From Dillenia suffruticosa (lineage: Eukaryota; Streptophyta; Magnoliopsida; Dilleniales; Dilleniaceae): a DNA stretch of 64,000 nt. Positions 26,401-36,404 of the stretch are shown here, piece after piece. A program made the position numbers and the translations under genes. Under the pieces are notes generated by a model. The model did no database searches and was not told the DNA's origin. It saw only the letters and a program-made list of their open reading frames with translations. Position 1 is the stretch's first letter. Each line of letters opens with the position of its first letter. The stretch covers positions 9,868,001 through 9,932,000 of the forward strand of contig JAVTVX010000005.1 in the NCBI GenBank assembly GCA_033439265.1, given 5' to 3'.

Positions 26401-27873
26401 TTATATTTTCTTCCATATTTAAGGTAATCCTTTCTACCAAGGAAAAAAAAAAAAAAACCCTGTGACTTAAGTTTCTAATCCATATTGAGAGTTCAATGGC
26501 ATGAACATCAATTGTGCCACCTAGTTTACAATAATAACACCTTTTATGAGAAAAATTACACAGCAAATACATAAGATATCAGCAGACTTTTTTGCAGGAC
26601 AACATTAATAGATAAGGAATTGAAAACCAGTGACTAGAATGTAGAGAGAGAATTTTACCACCATGGCATCAAAGTTAGCCCTGATTTTTCATTCATAATG
26701 TGAGTCTATCATATTCAACACCAAGAGGATTTATGAGATCGAGGTGAAGTTCCAACCTGAATGACAGATTCTGTCTTCATTTTTGTTTTTTTTGTTTTTT
26801 TTTTTTTTCCTTTTTTGTACTTCTATAGTTACGGTTAGTTCTTTTTCCTAATTGCAAACAAATCACAACATGTTGCTCTTTTGGTTAACATAGAATAACA
26901 ACAGTAACCAGAAATCACTACTACTAAGCCTTCGCAACCATATAGTTTTCCAAAATTTTCGTACCTGAGCTAAAATGTTGTGCGAGACAAGTTGAAATTT
27001 AAAGCCTGAAACAAAGGGAAAAAGGGAGGAATTACAATTACTTAAGAAAACAAACTCAAAAGTTATTCATCTTCTAAAAAGACCCTGAAAGTGGGAAAGC
27101 CACATAGCATACATCCACAGGCAACTCTGTTCATGACATGATGTGCAAAAAATACACCTCGGGCATGAGCATCAAATCCACAGGTACAGGTTTTAGTAAG
27201 AGTAGGACAAAACACAAAGATAACCACATGTATGTAACATAAACTACAGTAAGGAACTTTAGGCTCTAAAATGTCATTCATGATAGTACTAAAATCAGAT
27301 AGATTAAAAATATACACAGCCGTGTTATTGTAATGGTTGTGTCATACTAAATGCAAATTTACCTTTCCAGCATATCACTCTTCCAACATATGCGTCTTTC
27401 CCTATTGTCTCCTACCTCAATTCTTAAAACTAAAGGGTTGTCAGTAGGTAGGTTGATACAAGCCTGGCTCTATTATGGAAGGAAAAGAAAAGAAATTCTC
27501 AACTGAGGTCTAAGACAAGACCTCGAAAGATAATGCTTAAAAAAATGCATAAAAATTCATCAAAAGAAAAGGGCAAAAGGCAGGAGAGGAACACGTATGT
27601 ACCATTAGGGTCTGACCTAGAATTAATTTGATTCTCCTCAACCGGAACAAATTTCGGAATCAATGGCGAAATTGTAGTGCTCATTTTCCTCAAATGAATC
27701 CTGCAGCAGATTTCAAAACGCACAATTCAGTCCCAAAATTCACGCTTTCAGTTCAGATAAACGCATGGTCTTACTATTGAAAACTTCCAACTGAGTGAAT
27801 GGACATAACAAAGGCACCTTGGAGACCAAGAGGCAAGAGGTAGACGATGAAAGACTGCAAAACTACTTAACAT
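6171..27873 (-). CDS. CCR4-4: CCR4-4 / HESPERIN-like nuclease (ten exons)
   Basis: Endonuclease/exonuclease/phosphatase-fold enzyme of the nocturnin/CCR4 group. Plant members (HESPERIN) are reported poly(A)-degrading enzymes linked to circadian control; animal nocturnin acts on NADP(H). Exons: 27818-27873, 27603-27700, 26965-27005, 23058-23107, 21821-21890, 11776-11897, 9131-9258, 7339-7486, 7073-7220, 6171-6479. All nine introns are GT-AG. The exons sum to 1170 nt with one open phase, giving 389 residues, close to the plant family length. Catalytic landmarks are all present: N61 in SHNILAQ, the metal-binding E106 in CLQELDEYD, H235 in NTHLYW, D279 and N281 in GDFN, D338 in LDYIF, and D376-H377 in [10 protein letters not shown]. 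Residues 1-24 are Arg/Ser/Leu-rich without acidic residues, like an organelle presequence; M25 is an alternative start. Introns hold several transposons, the largest intron being 9.9 kb. The family call is firm. Exon 1 is the least certain. Confidence 0.9.
6974..7008. repeat. Heptamer minisatellite (GGAAAAT)5
   Basis: Five perfect 7-bp units inside CCR4-4 intron 9. Likely length-polymorphic. Confidence 0.9.
7073..7220 (-). CDS. CCR4-4: CCR4-4 exon 9
   Basis: Codes (W)[19 protein letters not shown] through [13 protein letters not shown], including the catalytic GDFN motif. Acceptor TTGCCAG|G, donor AAG|GTTGGT. The intron on its 5' side is only 118 bp. Confidence 0.93.
7339..7486 (-). CDS. CCR4-4: CCR4-4 exon 8
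   Basis: Codes [18 protein letters not shown], then [15 protein letters not shown] and IIVANTHLY with the split Trp codon. Contains the conserved catalytic-core His (NTHLYW). Acceptor TTTTTAG|G, donor TG|GTGAGC. Confidence 0.93.
9131..9258 (-). CDS. CCR4-4: CCR4-4 exon 7
   Basis: Codes (I)[17 protein letters not shown] followed by a variable acidic linker ending in AAELEE. Acceptor TTTAG|T, donor GAAG|GTGAGT. The linker corresponds to the poorly conserved insert of plant CCR4-4 proteins. Confidence 0.9.
11776..11897 (-). CDS. CCR4-4: CCR4-4 exon 6
   Basis: Starts with the catalytic Glu ([12 protein letters not shown]) and continues through [20 protein letters not shown] to KQD. Acceptor ACCAG|G, donor GATAT|GTATGT. 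Confidence 0.93.
12521..12706 (-). mobile_element. Au-like SINE in CCR4-4 intron 5
   Basis: A 186-bp insertion flanked by a perfect 20-bp direct repeat (12501-12520 and 12707-12726). On the minus strand it starts with a tRNA-like head (TTGGTGCAACGG, then a B-box-like GGATTCGAA), runs through the diagnostic SINE core (AAACAGTCTCTTTGC and GGCTGCGTAC) and ends in GGGAGC-type sequence and a short A-rich tail. This order matches the angiosperm Au SINE family. The long intact target duplication suggests a fairly recent insertion. Confidence 0.88.
14597..15660. repeat. Three copies of an unclassified dispersed repeat
   Basis: Copies at about 14597-14790 (+), 14998-15330 (+) and 15518-15660 (-) share a GTGGGGGCA/GGGCAAT start, an AAAATTATA palindromic centre and a CCCCTTAAAATTTTAAG-like segment. 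They lie in CCR4-4 intron 5. I see no coding capacity and no clean termini, so the class is unknown. Resemblance between copies was judged by eye. Confidence 0.5.
16107..16489 (-). repeat. 3' LTR of the chromovirus
   Basis: 383 bp, downstream end in element orientation, next to a purine-rich primer tract at about 16490-16500. Pairs with 20940-21322. Confidence 0.9.
20379..20419. repeat. GA microsatellite in the element leader
   Basis: About 20 GA units between the 5' LTR and gag of the chromovirus. Confidence 0.9.
20940..21322 (-). repeat. 5' LTR of the chromovirus
   Basis: 383 bp, followed in element orientation by a TTTGGTCCGACC-type segment where the primer-binding site is expected. I do not assign the tRNA. 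Confidence 0.88.
21821..21890 (-). CDS. CCR4-4: CCR4-4 exon 5 (70 bp)
   Basis: Codes (K)[19 protein letters not shown] and LCLQ. Acceptor ACACAG|G, donor ACAG|GTTTTT. The metal-binding Glu that follows CLQ is the first codon of the next exon, 9.9 kb away. Confidence 0.9.
23058..23107 (-). CDS. CCR4-4: CCR4-4 exon 4 (50 bp)
   Basis: Micro-exon coding [16 protein letters not shown] plus two bases of a Lys codon. Acceptor ACGTAG|G, donor CAA|GTAAGT. It lies between a 3.9-kb and a 1.2-kb intron. Confidence 0.9.
23306..23600. repeat. Tandem duplication in CCR4-4 intron 3
   Basis: Copy 1 at 23306-23444 and copy 2 at 23445-23600 are nearly identical over about 139 bp. They differ mainly by a 16-bp segment present only in copy 2. 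Intronic, just upstream in + coordinates of the 50-bp exon 4. The near identity implies a recent event. Confidence 0.85.
25410..26243 (+). mobile_element. TRIM-like miniature LTR element
   Basis: Two related terminal repeats, 25410-25576 and 26050-26243, both starting TGTTA(G/A)AA and ending GACA, enclose about 470 bp without coding potential. Just inside the first repeat is TAGTATCACAGC, a near match to the initiator-Met primer site TGGTATCAGAGC. Just before the second repeat is the purine-rich AAGGAAAGA. This is the layout of terminal-repeat retrotransposons in miniature. It sits in CCR4-4 intron 3, antisense to the gene. The repeats are clearly diverged, so it is old; no target duplication was recognised. 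Confidence 0.55.
26965..27005 (-). CDS. CCR4-4: CCR4-4 exon 3 (41 bp)
   Basis: Micro-exon coding [14 protein letters not shown]. It carries the first catalytic-site Asn of the fold. Acceptor TTTCAG|G, donor CAG|GTACG. Found by family motif, since it is too short to stand out as a frame. Confidence 0.9.
27603..27700 (-). CDS. CCR4-4: CCR4-4 exon 2
   Basis: Acceptor CTGCTGCAG|G. Codes [17 protein letters not shown] and onward to DPN, ending with one base of a split Gly codon at donor AATG|GTACAT. The internal Met (ATG at 27684) matches the start of the conserved part of the family. Confidence 0.8.
27818..27873 (-). CDS. CCR4-4: CCR4-4 exon 1 (presequence)
   Basis: Codes [18 protein letters not shown] plus two bases. 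Donor AAG|GTGCC. Joined to exon 2 across a 117-bp intron it stays in phase and yields an Arg-containing, acid-free leader typical of mitochondrial or plastid targeting. The alternative is that exon 1 is untranslated and translation starts at 27684. Confidence 0.6.
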
Positions 27874-28030
27874 GAGACTTTGTATCTCTCTCTCTCTCCC
27901 CCTGACTAGACTCAGTTCACAGAGAGAAACCTGCTTTTCTTCTGTTTCTTCTGTTCCGCCGCTGCGGGTGTGGGAGAGCGGCCAAACCAAATCGAATAAG
28001 GACCAAATCAAGTTTATTCAAAACTCACCC
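27874..28030 (-). promoter_or_regulatory. CCR4-4 leader and proximal promoter
   Basis: Upstream of the CCR4-4 start codon, a CT/GA-rich stretch (27886-27901) is typical of plant leader regions. No convincing TATA element was identified, since the TATATAG at 28036 sits in a repeat-like stretch. The start site is unknown. Confidence 0.4.
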
Positions 28031-28195
28031 CGAACTATATAGTCTAAGTTTTTGAAAAAGCCCTTACACTTTAGTTTCGTACTTCTGAGTCCTTCAACTT
28101 TGTATTTCGTAAGAAAGACTTTCCTGAATACACGGAACTTGGAGTTTTTTTAACGGAATTTACATCGGTGGCTTTGGTTACATGGCGGGCCACTT
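28031..28195. repeat. Repeat resembling one MULE-type terminus
   Basis: The stretch rich in CACTTTAG, CAACTTTG and CGGAACTTG words followed by a CATGGCGGGCCAC segment resembles terminal sequences of plant MULE-type elements. It abuts a T24 run (28197-28220). No partner terminus was found nearby, so it may be a solo end. Confidence 0.3.
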
Positions 28196-31100
28196 GTTTT
28201 TTTTTTTTTTTTTTTTTTTTGATACAATCAATCAAATAAATTCAAATCGGGGAAGAAATAATGGAAATAGGAAAACTCTACTGACACATCATTGAAATCC
28301 GAAAGATGTGTCACATCATTCCCCCTCTGTCACGTGACGGTCAAATACAAGGGAGGAGCATCCACAGAAAATCATCTTCTCTTTCTTCCCCCGTGAACCG
28401 AGGAATGGTTTTATCGTTGGTTTGATTAACACGCGGCTTTAATTTTTTAGATAAATTATAATTTGTATTCACTAATTTACACTTGTTAAGAAATATTAAA
28501 AAAATTATTATATTTTTAGTTTTGATGATAACAAAATCTCTTATATTATTCTAATCAATTTATTTAATATATAAATTTTTTTATTCAATAGATAGTTTTT
28601 ACTAAATAAATGTCATAGAACCGGTCATAGAAATAAGGCCTATTTCGTCATAGAAACAAGATTTTTTTATATTTATTTGAAAACCCAGTCAGTAAGGTAA
28701 GCATAACTTTGGTATTACACTTAATCTATAATTGACCCTAAATATATATAAAAGATCTCACAATACGAGAACAACTCATATTCCACTACTTAGAAATTTT
28801 TTTAAGTGTTGAATATGATCGTTTGGATATATTTGGATAGTCATATTTTCTTATGTGTTGAAATATTTTTAAAACCGAAAATTATGTTTCAAAAAACGTG
28901 TGTGGAACTTCAATTTCAAGTATTTATTATCTTACGAATATGTTAGAGAAAAATCAACTGAAAGTTGGTTGGTTATCTAATTTTGACAGCAGAATTATTT
29001 ATCAGTAAATGGTTTTCAATAGGTATTTGGTTTTCGATATCTTCATCACTGGTTTTAAATTTTTTATTTTAATTATTCTATATTATAATACTATAGTTGA
29101 ATAGCAAATATGATAATTCATGATTTAATTATTTTGAGATTTTTGTAGAGAAATAAGTGGGTAAATTTAGTTAGTTATTCTAAAAAATTCAGAACTTGGA
29201 TTGATTTTCTGGAGTAGTTTTCAAATTTTTTGAAAAACAATCGTCTGGATATAATCAAATCAGTTCTTGAATATGATAGAGAGATATTTAAACTTTAGAA
29301 GAAAAATATTTACTCTCGGTAAATATCAAAATTCAAGAGGATTTGGAGCCTATTTTTTTGGGATGGCTGCTGAAACTGTTGCAATAAATTTATGACTTTT
29401 TACTATAATTTGTTAAGCTTCTTTGATATCAAATACAACAGCAATTCAGTAAGTTTCAAGTAAATGAGAACAGAGAACGTGAGTGGCCGAATGACTATCA
29501 TTTTTTAGACTTCATACCACCAAAATGATCATGAAAAAGTTCTGCTCATTTTTCTTTTTCCTGTAAATTTTTTATTATATTTTGTGTGATTTGTCTTTCA
29601 TTGTTAGACGAATCATTTTCATGGAATAAATATCAGAAGTCGACAAGTGGATATACATTATTGTTTTGGATCATAGTGAAGACTAACAGCTTGCTAGATC
29701 TCGGCTTACTTAGCGGAAGAGTGGATGTAGACACAAAGGCGAACCACTATAAATTAAATTTGTCTAATTATTTTCTTTTTTATTTTTTCCATATATTTTA
29801 TAGATTAACCATAGATTTGTTTAAATCTAAATGGAATTAAATAAAATTTTGAAAAGCCAAATTTTAAACAACCAATTCAATCTCCCCTTCTTAGGTGTCT
29901 TTGGAATCAACAACACTAAATAATATTTTGCATTTTAGTCAAAATTAAGCACTTCTTAATTTTTAGATAAATGCAGTTTTAAAATTTATTTTTAATCAAA
30001 TTATTATCCTCTTGTCTTCTGTAATTTAGAATGAAATAAACTCTTTGCATATTTCTTATAAAATCTATATATATCTCAGTACGTTTTTGTGAACTTTTGA
30101 AAGTATACATGGTAGTTAAAAAAAAAAAAAGAAAAACATATTTTCAATTTTTTAAGATATTTTTAGGTTTTGATTATTTCATTTTTCCGTTGTTTCTCTT
30201 TTCTCTTGTATTAAAAATAGACATCTTTATATTCTTCTCTCTTCGTGTGACATCTTTTTTCTCATTTTTTATGTTCCCATTCAAAACGTGACACAAACAC
30301 CAAACCGTAACTATCACCGCGACTATCAAATATCTTCGATTTCGATTTCGATTTCGATTTCTACATTATCGTTTCCGTTGAACATTTCCCCAGTACAATT
30401 TTGTATTTCTCTATCTTTTTCTCTGGTTCTCTTGTTCTTACGTTTGGATTTGCAAAATTAGAAACCAAAAATTACTTCTTGTTAACTTAAAAAAAAAAAT
30501 TAAAAATTCCAACCATCCTAATTTGCAAAATTTCTAAAACCCTAATTTAAGAAATGTAGCGGTCTTAGCAAAACATTAGTGGTTGCAAAATTTTCACAAC
30601 ATCCAATGTAAAGTTTACAAAATCTTTAAAACCCCAATTTAAACATTAGTAGTCCCAATCTTTATCTAAAAAAACCCTTTTCCAGTTTTGAATGTCACGT
30701 TGCTGAGTGATAGGTTGCAATGTTTGTTGTGAGGTTACAATATTTATCTCTTAAAAAAACCTAATTTTTTATTTATTCATGTTACGTTGCTAAATGTTTA
30801 CTTATTGCTGAATGTTTGTTGGCTTCACCTGGACATTGGTGGTTCTCTGCACAAGTTTTAGAATTAGAAATTTGCTGAAATTTTTAAATTGTGGCAGTGA
30901 ACATTGGCGGTTGCAATGTTATTTTAAAAGCTACTTTCGGTTATCTTTACTTTCATTTAGGGCTGATACATGGGTCGAGTTCATTTCGAGTCACTCGCGA
31001 GCCGATTGGTCAAAGTTTGACTTGACTCGATTTTAACTAAACTCGAGTTGAATTCGAATAGTTTCATTATACAATCAAGTCAAATTTGAATAATAGAATT

Positions 31101-32870
31101 TTAAACTCGAAAAATTAGTTTAATAATATATATTATATATATCTATATATTAATATAATATAAAAAATTAAATTAAGTGAAATATATTTAACAAAATCGA
31201 ATTTTCAAGTTTTTAAGTCGATTTTGAATTTATTAAATTATAAACGAGTTGAATTCGAGTAATATTATTATTACTTGTCAAGTTCAAATTCGAGAACCAC
31301 TAAAAAATTCAAGTTCGTGTTCAAATATAGAGATATTCGAGATCGATTCGACTCGAATACACTCCTGCTTTAATCAAATAAAATGCTATTGCAGGACCCT
31401 CTCTTCATTTAAAAATTAACAGTGTGTTTTTTGTTATTATGTATGGTTAATATAAGAGATATTCTTTTGTTTCACATTAAAAAGAAAATCTTTAATAACA
31501 CTTGATGGATTGAAGATTTCATATGTGGATGTAATTACCGATATTTAGTTAATCTAATGATTGAATACTGGTACATTTTAAATAAAATTTTGAATCCGAC
31601 TCTTGTATACAAAAAAATAGATATCGAAAAAATTTTATTTTTTAAGAATTTAATTTGAAATTTAATCTCATCTAATATAATTACTATACAAAAAAAAAAA
31701 AAATAAGTGAACATAATTTACTATATAAACAAGAAATTAGGCATTTACTCATGTTTTGTCAAAGTATGTCCATGTTTGGGGATCATGCTAAGGAGAGAAA
31801 AATATAAAAATCTCTCTGAATTTAGAGTTAACAATGTCGGTTTATCATACAAAATTTAAAATATTAAACTTTTTAATCTATAATTCAAGTAAATCAGAAA
31901 TTTGAAAAAGTTCAATTTGAATTCTTATTTGGAACTATGAACAACACATCCCAAAGTATGGACTACGTATCTTAAATCGTGTTACCCCCAACTCCTTTAT
32001 CCACAACAGTATCTATCATAACCGATTGCTGTTAATTCAAATTACAATAACAAAATGAAAAGATTTGTTAAATTAGTTGAACAACCCATGTACAGTAGTA
32101 TAAATGGCTATTATAATTGACATGAATGGAGTGAATTCTTCCTTTCTATCTCTCTCTTCTTTTCTCTCTCTGTAATTCTATCTTCCTCTTCTCCTTCGAT
32201 CCTTCTTGCAATATATAATCCTCTGCAACACTTGCTTATCACTATATTCATCTTCAATCCTCCTATCCAAGCCATCTTCCATATTCTGTTTCATGTATCA
32301 CTTGGACATGGAAGCTAAGTAAGTTTAAAATTCCACTTCCTTACTGTTGGGTCATGATAAATTGATATAAAAGTTCATAATTCTTGATATAGTGAATAGT
32401 GGAAAGTAATTGGTCAGAGGAATATAACAAAAAACAAAAGATTCACATGCAAGAATAGAAGAAAAAATGGGAGAAGCATGACAAAAGGATAAATGCTCTC
32501 ATAGCATATATTGATAACAATATTGAACATTATATTGAAAATGTTTGATATCATAAAAATATCAAAACTTTAGTGGAAAAGGAGAAAGAAAATTAAAAAG
32601 AAAAATAGATATCAACAAAACAAGTCAAATGGCAGACAAATAATGTCAAAACCTATAGAAGAACAACTACAGAAACAAGAAGTTGGAATACAAAAATTTT
32701 GTACAGAAGTGAATGGAATAAAAATGCAATTGGAAGAGAAAATAGAGACAGAACAAGAAGACTTCATGGTCCATAATAATACACCTGTGAAGATGCTGTG
32801 TAATAATAAAAGTTTGTAATTTCCACTGCAACTTCAGTCAATAGCAGAAGAAACGTAAAAGAAAAGATAT
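28196..32870. other. AT-rich gene-free DNA with decayed repeats
   Basis: No host gene seen. It contains a T run (28197-28220), a TTTCGA hexamer run (about 30336-30361) and a MITE-like element (30959-31368). There are also faint traces of Copia-type sequence: a short segment near 29628-29760 with a GTGGATGTAG...CCACTATAAA word pair typical of some Copia LTR leaders, and a CT-rich leader-like stretch at 32100-32310 followed by a gag-like composition. None is complete enough to delimit. Confidence 0.45.
30959..31368. mobile_element. MITE-like element, possibly hAT-derived
   Basis: About 410 bp whose ends carry related inverted GGGTCGAGT / CGAGTCGAA-rich words (left 30960-30993, right 31340-31368) around an AT-rich core. 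Such ends are common on plant hAT-type MITEs. The arms are imperfect and no 8-bp target duplication is certain. Confidence 0.4.
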
Positions 32871-34013
32871 TGATGGATATCAATCAACTCAAAAATAAAA
32901 ATTTCTACTTCACAAAAAATTTGTTTAGAGTAAGTAATGTTGCATCTATAGGGAATGGACAATTTATTTTTTTTAAGAAAAATAAAAATAAAATGTAGAG
33001 ATTTGAGAAATTATCTAAAACTAAAAAAATAAATAAATAAATCAATAAAATTAATTAGAGCAAAATAATTAAATAATACCAATTAAAGAAATAAATATCA
33101 ATGATAATAAAATCTAGTCAAAAAAATTATTTCTACCTTGATATATTTGATTGATCAATGATACAAAAATTACTCAATATTATATAAATAAATTAGTTAT
33201 AGTCGTTAAATATCACAAAACGACCAATCTCTCCTTATTTTTTCGATAATTAAGATATCATCATTAATTATATCTCTAATTGAAAGACAACCCAAAAAAC
33301 GATTGTTGGATTTAGTATTTCAACTGTATTAAAATCTAGAGATCTAATTTTAATTAACAAATTCTAACATAGATTTATTTAAATTAACTTATTTAATCCC
33401 TTGACATTAATTAAATGGTTGTGACACCATAAAACCATATCAATTACCACTCTATTAAAAACAAATAAATTTTACTATTTTTAAAAAGTTGTAGTCTATT
33501 TTGACGTTATTAAATATAGACTTCTATTTACTAAAACCAAAACAATCATAAATATTAGATCATAGAGATAAAATAAATATTTACAAATATCAATCCAATA
33601 AAATTACTTAAATCTCACGGTTTTCATTTATCAAGAATTCAATAATTTTTTGACTAGAAAAATAAATTAGAATGAACTCATGAAAAAAAACTCACAATAT
33701 GATTTTATTGTTGTCGGAAAAGAATGTAAAACTACAAGAAGAACAATATGTTTTCCGGGACTGTGGCCTTTTTCCACCAAAAGAAAAAATGTTTCCAAGT
33801 AAGGAATAAAGAAAATGTACTCTTTTCTAAGGCCGCCGGCTGCAACCCTTATGAAAGTGGAATTCCCTATTTCTCACCTTAGGAAATTATTCAAATTCGT
33901 TTCTATAAGAGAATAAAACTCTCTGATTAGAAATTCTAAACAAAATAGAATATTTTAAAATTTATATTATCCAAAAATTCACATCCTTAAATATTAGGCA
34001 TGATAATAAAAAT

Positions 34014-36404
34014 GAGTTAATTACTTGCCTAATTCTTAAAGTTTGCTCGAATTTCATAAATTAATCCCTAAAGTTAGAAACGCTACCTTGTAGTACTTAA
34101 ACTTCAAAAAATATAACGAGTTAATCCTTCTGTCAATGATGACGACAGTCTGACCATTAACCAATGACATGGCATGATGTGGCAATATATGTGGATATGA
34201 AAAACTGATTTGTCGTTGACGTGGGATGACGAGTCAACATTTGGCTAACATGACACTGTCACGTCAGCACGAGGGGGCTATTATCATCATCTCACAAGAA
34301 AAAATCTCTCTCTCCTCCCTCCCCCTTTCTCTCTCTTCTCCCCCTCTCTCTCTCTCTCTCTCAGCAGGAAAAAAAAATTCTCCTCTCGCTCTGCCCCTCC
34401 CCCTTTCTCTCTCTTCTCTCCTCTCTCTCTCTCTCATCGGGAAAAAAAAATTCTCCTCTCTCTCCCCTCTCTCTTCTCATCCCCTCCCCTTTCTTGGCCG
34501 TTAACAACACTTTCTCTCTCTCCTTTCCTCTCTCTCTCTCACTAAAAAAACAAAAAAATGAAAAAACCTCCTTTCTCTCTCTCTCTTTCAAAATACACTT
34601 TCTGAATCTTCTTCGCAGGAATTAAGAGAGTCGATCACCATTCAGTGAAGAAGGAAATGGAGGGCGAGCAAAAAACGGAGAGGATGTGAGTGATGTTATC
34701 GCTACCGTTGTCAAGAACCGCAGCTACGGTCGCGGATGTTGCCAATGAACAAATTCTCCCTCACCAAATACGGCATCAATTATTCAGACAATTTCAAGGT
34801 TATTGGAGGATTGAATTTCGGAAATTTTAGGGTTTGTGGTATTTGAATTGAGTGAGTGATACTGGGTATCGCTAGAGAGAACAAGATTATGATTATGAGG
34901 TAACATCAAAAAATATTCCCTAAAAAGAGAAATGAAAGATACCCTGGCAAGTCCCAAATTGTCCTTTCCCAAGTTTAAATTTTAAACCACATGCTTTGTC
35001 TCTTTTTTCTGAAGTTATTTGTGTATATTTCTAAGAGTTAGTATAAAATTTTGGGGTTTGGTTTTGGTTCAGATTTTGATTCATTTGCAAGTCATTTGGG
35101 GCTGGCTGGCGTAGTTGTGGTGATGGAATCGAGCTGGGGCTTTGGGCCACTTCGCCGGAGTACGAATTTGGTGAAGGGGATGAGGAGGGTTTACTTGATT
35201 ATGGATGGATTGCATTTGCACAAATGAACCAAAAAGGGTAAGCGGAAGGTACAGAGAAAGGCAGCAAAAGCCTCCATGGCCAGGAGAGTGGAAGCAAAAG
35301 CAAAGGCATGGTTATGGCACTGGAGCAATAAATGAGATCTTTTGTTATTTTGCACTTTGGAAGAATCACAAATAATGATAAATACCAATTGCAAATGCTG
35401 CTGCTGATGCTGCCGCCTCAGGATTATCGGTTTTGGGATTCTGAGTTACGAGGAAGAGTTTTATTCAGGACAGAATCATCGGTCTTGCTAATTTTGTTCA
35501 ACTTGTTGTGAACAATCTCTTCTTTTCCATCTCCTCTTTGATCTTCACAATTTTGCCTACTTCAATACCATGAGATGCTGCAAATTCCTCATGGTTTGAT
35601 TCTAGAGAAATGAACCTATTGCTTGACATGTCTTGAAGCATTTCTGAATTCAAAAACATCAAGTCTAAGGAACTTACATTGCTCCATCGATTCTTCAAAA
35701 CAACATTGGATACTATTATCTTGTGCTTCAACTTATGCAAGACCTTCGAGTCCGTTCCTTCTCCTTGAATTAACAACTTATGCAAGAGATTTTATAGAGT
35801 TGTTTGAGATGGATTTGGTGTGGTCAAGTAGGTTTTTTTGGGATAGTTTTAAGGGTTTTCTTAGGTTGGTTCTTGTTTGTCATGACTAGAGATATCATTA
35901 TAATTTTTTGAAATTAAGTAGTAACGAAAAGGTGGAAACTCTCTCTCTCCCCCTTTATCTCTCCACATTGACAGGAGAAGAAAGAAGTTGGATTTGGGTA
36001 AGAGAGAGAGAGAGAGTCATGGGGAATCGGGTAAGAGAAAAGAGAGATAGAGAGAGCGTTGTGGGGGAGCATGTCAAAGAAGTAGAAGAGGATGGTGGGA
36101 CCCATCACTGCTGTGTGTGAGAGAGACCCATCACCACGTAAGCATAATAACATTGATGACCTCCCACGTCAATAACTTGCTGATGTGTCATCCCAGGTCA
36201 GCGACGAGTCAGCGTTCTTAGATCCACATATGCTACCACGTCATGACACGTCACCATTTAATGGCGAGCCTGTCGCCGTCAATGATGAAAGGACCAACGC
36301 GTTACATTTTTTGAAGTTTGAGTACCACAATCTAGCGTTCTTAACTTTAGAGACTAAATTGGGAAAATTGAGCAAACTTTAATGACTAAGCAAATAATTA
36401 ACTC
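34014..36404. mobile_element. Non-autonomous MULE with long inverted repeats
   Basis: 2391 bp starting GAGTTAATTA and ending TAATTAACTC. Inverted repeats of roughly 250 bp (34014 to about 34270, and about 36150 to 36404) align well by eye. They are followed inward by a CT-rich arm (34300-34600) and a matching GA-rich arm (35936-36125). It is flanked by a 10-bp duplication TRATAAAAAT (34004-34013, 36405-36414, one mismatch). The LTR copy at 45698-45707 shows the uninterrupted site. Long inverted repeats plus a 9-10 bp duplication define Mutator-like elements. No transposase is present. The interior (34610-35890) is less AT-rich than the flanks, as expected if it captured genomic sequence. Confidence 0.85.
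35498..35785 (-). CDS. Unrecognised frame inside the MULE
   Basis: A 95-residue open frame with polar, helix-favouring composition (for example SLESNHEEFAASHGIEVG and KIVKIKEEMEKK near the C-terminus). I do not recognise the family. It does not look like a MULE transposase fragment. It could be a captured host exon or chance. No promoter or start-site support was seen. Confidence 0.25.
   Translation of the reverse strand: MHKLLIQGEGTDSKVLHKLKHKIIVSNVVLKNRWSNVSSLDLMFLNSEMLQDMSSNRFISLESNHEEFAASHGIEVGKIVKIKEEMEKKRLFTTS

Noticed and set aside
24640-26453. LINE 3' ends at about 24640-24870 and 26270-26453
   Set aside because: Both have a TGAGGAT-TCTCAT word followed by a T-rich stretch, and the second has a poly-A run, but no LINE coding sequence or target duplication is visible.
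28036-28042. TATATAG as the CCR4-4 TATA box
   Set aside because: It falls in a stretch that looks like a transposon terminus, and the start site is unknown.
29586-29850. Copia RNase H or LTR trace (QKSTSGYTLL; GTGGATGTAG near 29720)
   Set aside because: Too short and too isolated to delimit; the protein match may be chance.
32060-32870. Plus-strand Copia leader and gag remnant
   Set aside because: A CT-rich leader, a primer-site-like TGTATCACTTGG and a gag-like composition are suggestive only; no LTR pair was found.
34226-34591. Ser/Leu-rich and Glu/Arg-rich frames on both strands
   Set aside because: Low-complexity CT-rich arm of the MULE.
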